A stretch of DNA of 64,000 bases from the NCBI GenBank assembly GCA_963747775.1, contig CAVVGT010000001.1, positions 429,641 through 493,640 of the forward strand, read 5' to 3'. The notes beneath the pieces are model-generated. The model was not told the origin of the DNA. It searched no databases and saw only the letters and a list, made by a program, of their open reading frames with translations. Positions 27,599 to 37,650 of this stretch are shown piece by piece. The stretch is from JAGVSZ01 sp963747775 (GTDB lineage Bacteria; Pseudomonadota; Gammaproteobacteria; Burkholderiales; SG8-39). The translations under genes and the position numbers were made by a program. Numbering within the stretch: position 1 is the stretch's first letter; each line of letters begins with the position of its first letter.

Positions 27599-28264
27599 AT
27601 GCAGATTCAACTTGGCGACGTCCTCGCTAATCTGATCGCCATAGCGCTAATCGTCGGCGTGATCATCTACGTGATCCGCGGCTTCTGGAAACGCCTCGAT
27701 AACCTGCGCAATCGTGATAACCCAGGCTCGACCGAGATTCCACCGAAAGATCAATCTACGACGCCGACAGCTCCGACTACTCTCACATCGAACCAACTTA
27801 AGTTTAGGGTGTTCCTCTCCTATCGGCGAGCTGATAGTCCTGACGTGACTGGCCGGATTTATGATCGTCTCGTTGCCACCTTTGGCAGAGAAGCCGTGTT
27901 CAAAGATGTAGACGATATCCCGCTGGGAGTTGATTTTCGGTCTCAAGTCCAAACGGCAATTTCACAAACGAACGTCTTGCTCGCGATAATCGGTCCGCGA
28001 TGGCGTGCTACGAGCGATGACGGGAAGGCCCGCCTTAGTACGCCGGGAGATCATGTTCGAATCGAGATTGCGTTTGCCCTTCAGCAAGATACTCCCCTCA
28101 TTCCCGTCTTGGTCAGTGGCGCCTCCATCCCCGCGGAGCAGGAGCTCCCCGAGGACATAAAGCCCCTTATCTATCGAAACGCAGTCCAAGTACGACCGGA
28201 CCCAGACTTCCACAACGATGTCGACCGGCTCCTCAAGGGAATCACAACACTTCTCGACAAATAG
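27599..28264 (+). CDS. membrane-anchored TIR domain protein
   Basis: About 221 residues from ATG 27599 (chosen because the membrane span starts ~10 residues later; the frame is open from 27530). Residues ~10-32 are one transmembrane helix (LIAIALIVGVIIYVI), then a basic and proline/threonine-rich linker, then a TIR_2 domain: FRVFLSYRRADSPDVTGRIYDRL, VFKDVDDIPLGVDFRSQV, LLAIIGPRW and DHVRIEIAFALQQDTPLIPVLV. The Glu in DHVRIEI is conserved in this TIR group and is the likely NAD-cleaving residue. Bacterial TIR proteins are often NADase effectors of antiphage systems. The pair with the upstream nuclease-like protein suggests a defence module; this is inference. Confidence 0.82.
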   Translation: MQIQLGDVLANLIAIALIVGVIIYVIRGFWKRLDNLRNRDNPGSTEIPPKDQSTTPTAPTTLTSNQLKFRVFLSYRRADSPDVTGRIYDRLVATFGREAVFKDVDDIPLGVDFRSQVQTAISQTNVLLAIIGPRWRATSDDGKARLSTPGDHVRIEIAFALQQDTPLIPVLVSGASIPAEQELPEDIKPLIYRNAVQVRPDPDFHNDVDRLLKGITTLLDK

Positions 28265-28266
28265 AC

Positions 28267-28295
28267 CTCGAGATTACATAGCTATCTTCGAGGTG
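28267..28295 (+). terminator. hairpin after TIR gene
   Basis: ACCTCGAGA and TCTTCGAGGT form an imperfect inverted repeat around an A/T-rich loop, three bases after the TIR stop. There is no long T-run, so it is a weak terminator candidate and the probable right edge of the island. Confidence 0.35.
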
Positions 28296-28412
28296 TCGTC
28301 GCCTTATCGCGCTGCACGGCATCTGGATGGCGTGCCTGGTTGAGCGGTCGGGAAGATGGTTAACATGGGAGTCCGGGGACATGGGTTACACGTCTCACCC
28401 AGGGAATGCATC

Positions 28413-28805
28413 ATGAGCCCTGACGAACAAGCCATCCGCACCCTCGTCTCGCTCTGGCACACGGCCACAGCCGCCGGCGACGTCGACACCGTGCTCACCC
28501 TGATGTCCGAAGACGTCGTGTTCCTCGTCCCCGGCCACCCGCCCATCCGCGGCCGCAGCACTTTCGAGCGTGGCCTGCGAAGCCTGCTCGCGCAAAACCG
28601 GATCGAATCGACGAATGATGTTCAGGAAGTCGAGGTCTCCGGTAATCGGGCGTACTGCTGGACCAACCTGACGGTGCGCGTCGTTCCTCTCTCCGGCGGC
28701 GCTGCGACGGTCCGCACCGGGAGCGCGCTCTCTATTCTCCGCAAGCAAGCCGATGGCCGGTGGGTGGTGGTGCGCGACGCGAACCTGCTGACGGTCAAAT
28801 CCTGA
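28413..28805 (+). CDS. SgcJ/EcaC-type NTF2-fold protein
   Basis: 130 residues from ATG 28413. SPDEQAIRTLVSLWHTATAAGDVDTVLTLMSEDVVFLVPG and GRSTFERGLRSLL, then DGRWVVVRDANLL, are the pattern of SgcJ/EcaC/DUF4440 small NTF2-fold proteins, which include isomerases and ligand binders of unknown role. There is no signal peptide. High GC returns here, so it belongs to the host chromosome rather than the island. Confidence 0.85.
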   Translation: MSPDEQAIRTLVSLWHTATAAGDVDTVLTLMSEDVVFLVPGHPPIRGRSTFERGLRSLLAQNRIESTNDVQEVEVSGNRAYCWTNLTVRVVPLSGGAATVRTGSALSILRKQADGRWVVVRDANLLTVKS

Positions 28806-28897
28806 GCGCCGGCCCTTGAACGCGTGAGCACACAACGAAATCTGCCTACAATATTCCCGCTTGCGAGAGCCCTCGCGGGCAAACCAAGGAGGGGATC

Positions 28898-29863
28898 ATG
28901 AATCGCATCCCGTCGCCCGGCGCGATTGCTCGCGACCTGCGCCGTCGCCGCAGTATTCGCCGCCGGCGCCGTCCAGGCCCAGCAGCGCTGCCAGACGGCT
29001 TCCAAGTTCGGGCCGGACGACCAGATCGGCAACCTCAACCACGTGACGCCGGCGAAGACGCTCGCCGCCTCGAAGCTCGTGACGCGAGGCAAGGCGTACC
29101 GCCTCGGCATCGAGACGAACAAGGACACGCCCGCCTACCCGCCGCGCACCTTCTCGATCACCGATCGTGCAGCCGGGCCAGGCGGCGGGCGGCACGCTCG
29201 GGACCGACCAAGACCACCTACAACGACGACATCATCACCGGCTGGGTCGGCATCGGCTCGCAGCTCGACGGCCTGGGCCACGTCGGCATCGACAATCTCT
29301 ACTTCAACTGCAACAAGGCCGCCGACTTCGCCATGACGGACGGCCTGAAGAAGCTCGGCATCGAGAACGTGCCCGCGATCGCCACGCGCGGCGTGCTGCT
29401 CGACATGGCCGGCTACTTCAAGACCGACATCGTCAAGGAGGGCACGGCGTTCAACCGCGCGGAGATCGAAGGCGCGATGAAGCGCCAGGGCATCAAGTCG
29501 ATCGAGAAGGGCGACGTGGTGCTCTTCTACACCGGCTGGATCAAGCTGATCGGCAAGGACAACAAGCGTTACGGCTCCGTGGAGCCCGGCCTCGGCGTCG
29601 AGGGCGCGAAGTACCTCGCCTCGCTGGACGTGGCGATGGTCGGCGCCGACACCTGGGGCCTCGAGGTGATTCCGTTCGAGAAGGACGCCGGCGTGTTCGA
29701 GGTGCACCAGATCCTGCTTCCGCTCAACGGCATCTACATCCTCGAGAACATGAACACCGAGGAGATGGTGAAGGACCAGGCCTGGGAGTTCCTGTTCACG
29801 CTCGGGCCGTCGCGCATCACCGGCGCGGTGCAGGCGATCATCAATCCGATCGCCATCAAGTAG
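28898..29863 (+). CDS. secreted cyclase family (metal-dependent hydrolase) protein, frameshifted
   Basis: Read through three surplus bases, the gene encodes a signal peptide (MNRIPSPARLLATCAVAAVF, ending near VQAQQ) and a cyclase/kynurenine-formamidase-like domain. Landmarks are GPDDQIGNLNHVTP, GSQLDGLGHVGI (metal-binding D and H), GVLLDMAGYF, VEKGDVVLFYTGW-like text, MVGADTWGLEVIPF and FEVHQILLPLNGIY. The surplus bases fall at about 28922 (CCCG), 29163 (ACCG) and 29203 (GGGA), each pair of final bases giving synonymous codons. A ribosome site AAGGAGGG precedes ATG 28898. The protein is likely a periplasmic amidase or hydrolase. Confidence 0.85.
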   Translation: MNRIPSPGAIARDLRRRRSIRRRRRPGPAALPDGFQVRAGRPDRQPQPRDAGEDARRLEARDARQGVPPRHRDEQGHARLPAAHLLDHRSCSRARRRAARSGPTKTTYNDDIITGWVGIGSQLDGLGHVGIDNLYFNCNKAADFAMTDGLKKLGIENVPAIATRGVLLDMAGYFKTDIVKEGTAFNRAEIEGAMKRQGIKSIEKGDVVLFYTGWIKLIGKDNKRYGSVEPGLGVEGAKYLASLDVAMVGADTWGLEVIPFEKDAGVFEVHQILLPLNGIYILENMNTEEMVKDQAWEFLFTLGPSRITGAVQAIINPIAIK

Positions 29864-30071
29864 CGCCACCGCCCAAGCTCTCCGGCGCCGCGACGCCGGA
29901 GAGCGCGACGTCGAGGCTGCAGGGAAAGCCGACGACCCAAGGACGAAATCGATGGCAAAGGCTAAACGCAATATCGGGTTGGAGATCCTCGAAGTCGCGT
30001 GACACCCGGCGCGACGCGAACCTGCTTGCGAGCGATCTGAATTTCTCGCGCCCGGCGTATCATTTCCAACG

Positions 30072-31111
30072 ATGACACTGCAGCAACTCCTGGGAATCGA
30101 GCTGCCCATCATCCAGGCACCCATGGCGGGCGTGCAGGGGAGCGCTCTGGCGGTCGCGGTGTCCAACGCGGGCGGGCTGGGCTCACTGCCTTGCGCGATG
30201 CTCGGTCTCGACGCCCTGCGCAATGAGCTGGCGGCGATCAAGGCGCAGAACCGCCAGGCCGTTCAACGTGAATTTCTTCTGCCACGCGCCGCCCGCGCCC
30301 AGCGCCGAGCGCGAGGCGGCCTGGCGCGCCGCGCTTGCGCCGTACTACAAAGAGTATCGGAATCGACCCAGACACCATTCCGGTCGGGCCGGGGCGCGCC
30401 CCCTTCAGCGCCGCAGCCGCTGACCTGCTGGACGAGTTCAAGCCCCCGGTCGTGAGCTTCCATTTCGGTTTGCCATCCGCCGAATTGCTGGCGCGAGTGA
30501 GAGCATCGGGCGCGAAGATACTGTCTTCGGCAACCACCGTCGAAGAGGCGCGCTGGCTCGAAGCACGAGGAGTCGATGCAATCATCGCCCAGGGCGTCGA
30601 GGCGGGCGGACATCGTGGGATCTTCCTCTCGGAGGACCTGAGCACTCAGATCGGCACGTTTGCGCTGTTGCCGCAGATCGCGCGGGAGGTGAAGCTCCCG
30701 GTGATCGCCGCGGGCGGCATCGCCGACGCAAAGGGTGTCGCGGCCGCAATGGCGCTCGGCGCAGCCGGCGTACAGATCGGGACGGCTTATCTGCTCTGTC
30801 CGGAAGCCACCACCAGCGCGGTGCATCGCGCTGCGCTGAAGAGCGAGGCGGCCCGCCATACGGCGCTCACGAACCTCTTCACGGGGCGCCCGGCCCGCGG
30901 GATCGTGAACCGCGTCATGAGAGAGCTTGGCCCGATCGGCGCGGCGGTCCCTGCGTTTCCCCTCGCCGTCGGCGCGATCGCCCCCTTGCGCGCGAAAGCG
31001 GAAAGCCGGGGCTCCGGCGATTTCACGCCGCTGTGGTCGGGCCAGAACGCGAGCGGCTGCAAAGCGGTGCCCGCCGCCGATCTGACGCGGGAACTGGCCG
31101 CCGATCTCTAG
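30072..31111 (+). CDS. nitronate monooxygenase / 2-nitropropane dioxygenase family, frameshifted
   Basis: Joined frames give MTLQQLLGIELPIIQAPMAGVQGSALAVAV, VSNAGGLGSLPCAML, NVNFFCHAPPAPSAEREAAW, VVSFHFGLP, ILSSATTVEEARWLEARGVDAII, GVEAGGHRGIF, PVIAAGGIADAKGVAAAMALGA and GVQIGTAYLLC. This is the FMN-dependent nitronate monooxygenase pattern, with the catalytic-loop His in AGGHRG. It oxidises nitronates such as propionate-3-nitronate. Two surplus bases at about 30261 (GCCG) and 30362 (CGGA) break the frame; both pairs are synonymous alternatives. Confidence 0.87.
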
Positions 31112-31334
31112 CAGGCGGTTGTCGTACGCCGCCCATGCGCTTGGCGCCGGCGCCTGCCATCGATCGACGCCGCACCCCGGTGTAGACTCTCGCGCGCTCC
31201 CTGCGGGAGCGTGACAACGAGCGTCAGCGCGCGCAGCCGACCCGCAGCGCAGGTTTCGGTCCGCAGAGACCGTTCTCGACGGTGCGCCCTGCACGGCTCT
31301 GCTTCGCAGCCAACAAACCAAAACGGGGGAATTC

Positions 31335-31727
31335 ATGAAAACCGAGCTTCTGTATCTCGTCCTGGTGACCGTTCTGACTGGCCTGATCTGGGTGCCCTAC
31401 ATCCTCGACCGGATCGCAACGCGTGGCCTCATGGAGGCCGTCGGGTACCCGGACAACCCGAAGCCGCAATCCGCGTGGGCGCGGCGCATGATGAAGGCGC
31501 ACGACAACGCGGTGGAGAACCTGGTTGTCTTCGCCGCGCTCGTGCTCGCGGCCAGCGCCCTCGGCGTGAGCAACGGCGCAATCGCCACGGCGAGCATCGT
31601 GTACTTCTGGGCGCGCGTCGTGCACCTCGCGGCCTACACCTTCGCGATCCCGTGGGTCCGCACGCTCGCGTTCGCGGTCGGCTTCTGCGCCCAGGCGACC
31701 ATCGCCTGGCAGATTCTCATGAAATAG
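31335..31727 (+). CDS. MAPEG family membrane protein
   Basis: 130 residues and four hydrophobic helices (LLYLVLVTVLTGLIWVPYIL; ENLVVFAALVLAAS; AIATASIVYFWARVVHLAAY; TLAFAVGFCAQATIAW). WARRMMKAHDNAVENLVVFA is the signature helix of MAPEG proteins, which in bacteria are small integral membrane proteins related to glutathione transferases/eicosanoid enzymes. A GGGGG-rich ribosome region lies just before ATG 31335. It is followed by a flavoprotein gene 34 bases downstream, probably co-transcribed. Confidence 0.88.
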   Translation: MKTELLYLVLVTVLTGLIWVPYILDRIATRGLMEAVGYPDNPKPQSAWARRMMKAHDNAVENLVVFAALVLAASALGVSNGAIATASIVYFWARVVHLAAYTFAIPWVRTLAFAVGFCAQATIAWQILMK

Positions 31728-31761
31728 CCGGCGACCCGGCCGGCGCTCGAAAGGAGACGAG

Positions 31762-32946
31762 ATGAGCACGCAGACCACGGTGATCCTCGGCGGCGGGTTC
31801 GGCGGCATCGCCGCGGCGAACACGCTGCGCCGGCTGGCCCCCAAAGACCACGCGATCGTCCTCGTCGACCGCACGCCGCGCTTTTACGTCGGCGCCGGGA
31901 AAACCTGGATCGCACTCGGCGAGCGCACGTTCGAGCAGATCTCGCAGGTGCGGTCGGCGCTGCTCGACGCGGGCGTGCGCTCTGTCCAGGCCGATGTCAC
32001 GACGATCGATCTTGCAAACCGGAAGGTCGTCACGAGCGCGGAGACCCTGGCCTGGGATTACCTCGTGATCGCGCTCGGCGCCGACGTGAACGAGGCGGGC
32101 CTGCCCGGGCTCGCCGAGGCCGGGCACACTTTCTATAGTGTGGCGGGCGCGGAGCGCCTGAAGCCCGTGCTGGAGACCTTCGCTGGCGGCGAGGTCGCGA
32201 TCCTGATCCCGAAGGCGCCGTTCAAATGCCCGCCCGCGCCGTACGAGGCGGCGATGCTGCTGCACCACGCGTTCGAGCGCCGCGGCCTGGGCGGCAAGGC
32301 GCGCATCGCGATCTACACCGTCGAAGGCATTCCGATGGCGACCGCCGGCGCGGAAATGGGGAACCACATCAAGGCCGAGCTCGCGCAGCGCGGCATCGCG
32401 TTCCATCCGCAAAAGAAGCCGGTGCGCGTGGAGGCCGCGACGCGGCGCATCGTCTTCGAGGACGGCTCCGAGGCCGGCTACGACCTGCTGATCTCGGTCC
32501 CGCCGCACGAAGCGCCGAAGGTCGTGCGAGAAGCCGGACTGGTGAACCCGTCAGGCTGGATCCCCGTCGACCCGCAGACGCTCGAAGTGAAGACGACGAA
32601 CGCAGCGGGCCGGGTCTACGCGGCGGGCGACGTGACGGTGGTGCCGCTGCCGGGGCGCTACAAGCCGGACATGCCGCTCTCGCTCCCGAAAGCGGGCGTG
32701 TTCGCGCACGCCCACGGCGAGGTCATCGCGCACCAGATCGCGGCGCAGCTGACCGGCGCTAAGCCGGACGCGACGTTCGGCGGGGTCGGCTTCTGCTACC
32801 TCGAGACCGGCGGCGGGCGCGCGGTCAAGGCCGACGGTTCGTTCTTCGCGCTGCCGCACCCGGTGATGCGCAAGCAGCCCCCCGACGAGGCGCAGTTCCG
32901 CGACAAGCTCGACTGGGTGGCGCGACAGCTCAAGCCGGTCGCATAG
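31762..32946 (+). CDS. NAD(P)/FAD-dependent oxidoreductase, sulfide:quinone-reductase-like
   Basis: 394 residues. FAD-binding Rossmann motif VILGGGFGGIAAANTLRR near the N-terminus, DYLVIALGAD, and a C-terminal GRVYAAGDVTVVP that contacts the flavin. The arrangement and the FKCPPAPYEAAMLL segment resemble sulfide:quinone oxidoreductase/FCSD flavoproteins. Only one obvious Cys (in FKCPP) of the usual redox pair is seen, so true sulfide oxidation is uncertain. An AAAGGAGACGAG site precedes ATG 31762. It lies in one run with the MAPEG gene. Confidence 0.85.
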   Translation: MSTQTTVILGGGFGGIAAANTLRRLAPKDHAIVLVDRTPRFYVGAGKTWIALGERTFEQISQVRSALLDAGVRSVQADVTTIDLANRKVVTSAETLAWDYLVIALGADVNEAGLPGLAEAGHTFYSVAGAERLKPVLETFAGGEVAILIPKAPFKCPPAPYEAAMLLHHAFERRGLGGKARIAIYTVEGIPMATAGAEMGNHIKAELAQRGIAFHPQKKPVRVEAATRRIVFEDGSEAGYDLLISVPPHEAPKVVREAGLVNPSGWIPVDPQTLEVKTTNAAGRVYAAGDVTVVPLPGRYKPDMPLSLPKAGVFAHAHGEVIAHQIAAQLTGAKPDATFGGVGFCYLETGGGRAVKADGSFFALPHPVMRKQPPDEAQFRDKLDWVARQLKPVA

Positions 32947-32959
32947 CGCCGTCGCCGGG

Positions 32960-34114
32960 TTGACCCCGACCTCCGCCCGAACGGCCGCGCTCGCGGGCAC
33001 GCTGCTGATGGCCGCGGCGGTCGGCATCGGGCGCTTCGCCTATACGCCGCTGGTGCCGCCGATGCAGGACGCGCTCGGGTGGACGGTGGCGCAGGCCGGC
33101 GATGTGGCGAGCGCGAATTTCCTCGGCTACGCGATCGGCGCGCTCGTCGCGGCGAGCGTGGCGCACCGCCCCGATCGCGGGCGCTGGATCGCGGCGGCAT
33201 TCGTCGCGAGCGCCGCGACGACGCTCGCCGGCGCAACGATCGAGTCGTTTCAGGCCTGGCTCGCGGTGCGACTCCTCGCCGGCGGCGCGAGCGCGTTCTG
33301 CCTGGCGCTGGGCACCGCCGCCGTCATCGAGTGCCTCGCGCGCCGCGGCGAGCCGCAGTGGGGCGCGCTGCACTTCGCCGGCGTCGGCACGGGGATCGTG
33401 ATCTCGGTCCTCGTCATCGAGCTCGCGCGCGCGGCCGGCGCATCGATGTTCGCGCAATGGGGCGCGCTCGGCGTCGCGTCCGCGGTCCTGTTCGCCGGTG
33501 CGTGGTTCGTCGTCCGCACGCTGCCCGCGGCGCCGCCAGCCGCGCCGCGCGTGGCGGATGCGCCCGCGCGCGCGTCGGCGCCGCTCCTGCGGCTGATCGC
33601 GGCCTACGGGCTGTTCGGCTTCGGCTACGTCGTCACCGCGACCTTCATCGTGGCGTTCGTGCGCCCGCTCGAGCGCGCGGCCGTCTTCGAGCCGCTGACG
33701 TGGATCGTCGTCGGCCTGCTCGCGGCCCCGTCGATCCTCGTCTGGCAGCGCGTCGCGCAGCGGCTCGGGCTCTACGCGACCCTGCGGCTCGCGTTTGGGC
33801 TCGAGGCGGCCGGCGTGCTGCTGGCCGGGTTCGGGTCGGGCCCGGTCGCGGTCGTGCTCGGCGGCGCGCTGCTCGGCGGGACCTTCATGGGCATCACCGC
33901 GCTCGGCCTGGTCGCGGGGCGGCAGCGCGCGGGCGCGCACCAGGACCGCGTGATCGGCTGGATGACGGCGTCGTTCGGCCTCGGGCAGTTCCTCGGGCCG
34001 GGCATCGCCGGCCGCCTGGCGCAGCTGACGGGCGGCTTCGAGTGGCCGTCCGCCGTCGCGGCGGCGCTGCTCGTCGTCGGGATCGCGCTGCTGCGCGGGC
34101 TCGAGCGACGCTGA
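32960..34114 (+). CDS. YbfB/YjiJ-type MFS transporter
   Basis: 384 residues from a TTG start 13 bases after the flavoprotein stop. About 12 hydrophobic helices; the opening LLMAAAVGIGRFAYTPLVPPMQ is the signature of the YbfB/YjiJ MFS family, and GWMTASFGLGQFLGPGIAG near the end is also typical. The substrate is unknown. Its 3' end lies 3 bases from the convergent methyltransferase gene. Confidence 0.85.
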   Translation: MTPTSARTAALAGTLLMAAAVGIGRFAYTPLVPPMQDALGWTVAQAGDVASANFLGYAIGALVAASVAHRPDRGRWIAAAFVASAATTLAGATIESFQAWLAVRLLAGGASAFCLALGTAAVIECLARRGEPQWGALHFAGVGTGIVISVLVIELARAAGASMFAQWGALGVASAVLFAGAWFVVRTLPAAPPAAPRVADAPARASAPLLRLIAAYGLFGFGYVVTATFIVAFVRPLERAAVFEPLTWIVVGLLAAPSILVWQRVAQRLGLYATLRLAFGLEAAGVLLAGFGSGPVAVVLGGALLGGTFMGITALGLVAGRQRAGAHQDRVIGWMTASFGLGQFLGPGIAGRLAQLTGGFEWPSAVAAALLVVGIALLRGLERR

Positions 34115-34117
34115 TCG

Positions 34118-36389
34118 CTACGCCGGCTTCGCGACCCAGAACTGGTACATCCCCGCGAACACCTCCGGGTGCTCGTCCTCGAAGCGCCCCCAGTTCTCGA
34201 GCGACGTCGCGGTCGGGTCCTGCGGGAAGCGCTGGCGGTAGGCGGCGGGGACGCTCGGGTCGCCGAACTCGAAGCCGAGCAGCTCGAGTCCGAGCGCGCC
34301 GCAGCAGCTCGCCGAGCTGCGCGGTCGTGAAGCGGTGCTCCTGGACGTGCATCGCCAGATCGCGGGCGCCCGAGGCGGAGTAGAAGTCCCGGCCGAGCGT
34401 GACGATGCGCGCGGGGCTGCCTTCGGGCGCGGCGAACACGAGCTGCCGCGCCGCGCGGACGCCCTCGATGTCGGCGCCGAGCCCCTGCCGCGCGATCAGC
34501 TCGCGCGCCGCGACCACGCCCTGACGCGCCCGCTCGCTGTAGAGCGCGAGCTTCATCACGCCGCCGGGCTTCAGCAGCGAGCCGAGCACGCGGGCGCCCG
34601 CGAGCGGGTCGCGCAGGTGGTGCAGGACGCCGGCGCACTCGATCAGGTCGAAGCGCTCCGCGAGAACGCCGAGCTGCAGGATGTCGGCCTGCGCGAAACG
34701 CAGCGTGCCGATGCCGAGCTCGCGGGCGCGGCGGAGCGCATAGGCTAGGCTCGTGCGGCTCAAGTCGACCGCGAGGACCCGCGCGCCGGGGTTGCGGAGC
34801 GCGGTGATCGCCGCCTGGTACCCGGTGCCGCACCCGGCGATGAGGATCTCCGGCGCTTCCGGCACGCGCAGGCGGGCGAGGTCGACGTGCGGGACGAGCT
34901 CGCGCAGCGCGCGCCGCAGCGGGTACGGCGAGGCGAGCGACGCGGGCAGGCGATGCCAGCGCGGGTACGGGTTCTCCTCGTACTGCTGGCGCACGGCACG
35001 CGACGTCGCGTCCTCGATCGGCGTGAGCGCGTCGAGCGTCTCGCGCAGCCGGCGCTCCTCCGCGGGCTCCTCGACCTGGCGCTGCCAGAGCCGCTTGAGC
35101 GACTCGCCGGCCTCGGCGGGGCGGGCGAGCCCAGGAAACGCGCCGAGCGAGCGGTACGCGCCGAGCAGCGCCGTCTCGAGCGCGCCGGGCGCGGCGCGCA
35201 CCGCGTCGGCGAGCCGCGCGACCTCCGCCGCCTCCGCGGCGCTCTCGGGCCAGACGTACTCGTTGAGAAAGCACTGCTGGGCGAGCGCGCAGGCGAGGTC
35301 GATCGCGCGCGCCGTGGCGGCGAGCGTGCCGGTGCACCATGCCGCGAGCAGGCGTCGCCGCAGCGTGCGCAGGAACGCCTCGAACGCCGGGTCGGGCACG
35401 AGCGCGTTCTCGATCAGCGCGAGCAGCATCGGATGCGCGAGCGCCGGCAGCGTCGCGCCGTCCGCGGGCGGATCGCGGAACAGCGGGGCGAACGTCGGGT
35501 CGAGCACCAGCAGGCTGGCCGCGGCCTCGGCAAGCGCGCCGGGATCGATCGACGGGTGCAGCAGGACGCGCGTCAGGTCCGCGGCCGCCTGCGCGTCCCA
35601 GGCGCGGAAGCGCGCCTTCGCGAAAGCGTCCGCGAACGCCTGCCACGCCGGCGCGAAGCCGGGGCCGACCTGCACGGCCTGCCGCAGCGCTTCCATGGCG
35701 CCGTCGTCGTCGCCGAGTTCGCGCAGCCCGAGCCCGAGGTTGAACCACGCCGGCGCATAGCGCGGCTCCGCCTCGATCGCCTTGCGATAGGCCGCGATCG
35801 CGCCGCGCACGTCGCCCGCGGCGTTCAGCGCCGAGCCGAGGTTGTTGTGCGCGACCGGGTTGCGCGGCTCGCGCCCGACCGAGCGGCGGAGCCACTCGAT
35901 CGCCTTCTCGATCGCGCCTTGGGCGAGCAGGCAGTTGCCGTAGTTGCTGGCAAGGTGCGGATCGTCGGGCGCGAGCGCGAGCCCCGCTTCGTACGCGGCC
36001 GCCGCGTCCGCGAGCCGGCCGAGCTGCTGGCGGACGATGCCCAGATAGTTGTGCGAGGTGGCGTTGCCCGGCTCGAGGTCGATCGCCGCCGCCAGCTCGC
36101 GCTCCGCGGTGGCGGCGTCGCCCGTCTGCGCGAGCATGAGCGCGTAGTTGTGTCGGAACCGCGCCTGCCGGCCGAGCGCCTGCATCGACTGCGCGAGCGC
36201 CGCCAGGCCTTCCTGCGGGCGCCCGGTCTGGATCAGGCACACGCCGAGAAAGTGCGTCGCGACCGGATGCCCCGGCGCGCGCCCGAGGATGTCGCGATAG
36301 ATGCTCTCGGCCGCCTGATGGCGCCCGGCCTGCAGGTGCTCGGACGCCTGCAGCAACAGCGGCTGGTACGGATCGGGCGGGCTGCTCAT
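34118..36389 (-). CDS. TPR-repeat SAM-dependent methyltransferase, one frameshift
   Basis: About 750 residues. The N-terminal ~270 residues are TPR repeats (for example HPVATHFLGVCLIQTGRPQE, NATSHNYLGIVRQQLGRLAD, NPVAHNNLGSALNAAGDV). After a helical linker comes QYEENPYPRWHRLP and a class I methyltransferase domain with SAM motif ILIAGCGTGYQAAIT and ECAGVLHHLRDP. The final ~60 residues (GFEFGDPSVPAAYRQRFP to FWVAKPA) are in another frame because of a surplus base near 34304 (CGGC, both Arg). Proteins of this type modify proteins or cell-surface compounds; the target is unknown. The start ATG 36389 overlaps the MFS stop as ATGA. Confidence 0.85.
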
Positions 36390-37650
36390 CGCGTCTTGCG
36401 CCGGGCGGCGCGCTTGAGCAGGTACGCGGTGATCGCCATGTTGATCACGCTCCAGGCGACGCCGTTCGCGAACGCCGCCTTGTAGGAGCCGGTGAGGTCG
36501 AAGATCGCGCCGGACATCCAGCCGCCCAGCGCCATGCCGAGCAGGGTGGCCATCAGGACCGTGCCGACGCGCGCGCCCGCCTCCTTCGGCGTGAAGTATT
36601 CGCGCACGATCATCGCGTAGGAGGGCACGATGCCGCCCTGGAACGAGCCCGAAGAGCGCCGAGATCACGTAGAGCGAGACGAGCCCGTCGAACGGCAGGA
36701 ACAGCAGCAGCGCGAGGCCCTGCAGCCCCGACCCGAGCAGCAGCGTGCGCAAGCCGCCGATGCGGTCGGAGATCCAGCCCGAAGCGAGGCGGCTGATCAC
36801 GCCGACGCCGAGCATGAGGGAGAGCATCTCCGCGCCGCGCGCGGCGCCGTAGCCGAGGTCGCCGCAGTACGCGACGATGTGGACCTGCGGCATCGACATC
36901 GCCACGCAGCAGGCGATGCCGGCGGCGAAGAGGATGCCATTGCAGCGTGGCCGGCGAGAAGCCGAGCGGCCGGTCCGACCCGTGGCGCCCCGCGCGTCCC
37001 GCCGAGCGCCAGCTCCGAGCGCCGGCGGCCGGCGGCGCAGCGCGAGCGCGAGCGGCAGCATCGTCGACCAGGCAGAACAGGCCGACCCCCAGGTAGGCGG
37101 TCCGCCACCCCGCCGTCTCGACGAAGTGCTGGATCACGGGCGGCCAGATCGCGCCGGCGACATAGTTGCCGCTCGCGCAGATCGCCACCGCGATCCCGCG
37201 GCGCCGCGTGAACCAGAGCGAGGTGTCGGCGACGAGCGGCGCGAAGCTCGACGAGCTGCCGAGCAGGCCGATGAGCAGCCCCTGCACCGCCGCGAACTGC
37301 CACAGGCTCGTGGCCGCGCTGGCGGCGCCGAAGCCGAGCGCGAGCGCGAACGCGCCGACTACGACGGGCACCACGATGCCGAAGCGATCGGAGAGCCTGC
37401 CCATCAGGATGCCGCCGAAGCCGAAGCCGAGCATCGTGAGCGTGTACGGCAGCGACGCGGCCGACCGCGCGACCCCGAACTCCGCCTGCACGGCGGGCAG
37501 CACGACCGCGACCGACCACATGCCGACGCCGCCGATGCTCGAGAGCGCGAGCGAGGCGAGCAGGCGCATCCACGCATAGGTGGACTCCGCCTCGCCGCGC
37601 GCAGCCCTCTGCGCGCCCGCCGCACTCGCGGCCGCCTGTGCTCTCGGCAT
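36386..37650 (-). CDS. MFS transporter (OFA/monocarboxylate-like), frameshifted
   Basis: Joined frames give a 12-helix major facilitator of about 415 residues: MRLLASLALSSIGGVGMWSV, LTMLGFGFGGILMGRLSDRFG (motif A), GSSSSFAPLVADTSLWF, ICASGNYVAGAIWP, ISRLASGWISDRIGGLRTLL and MIVREYFTPKEAG. This resembles the oxalate/formate-antiporter and monocarboxylate carrier branch. Surplus bases near 36650 (GGGC), 36943 and 37062 (GTCG) break the frame. It is first gene of a two-gene run with the TPR-methyltransferase (4-base overlap). Confidence 0.83.
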
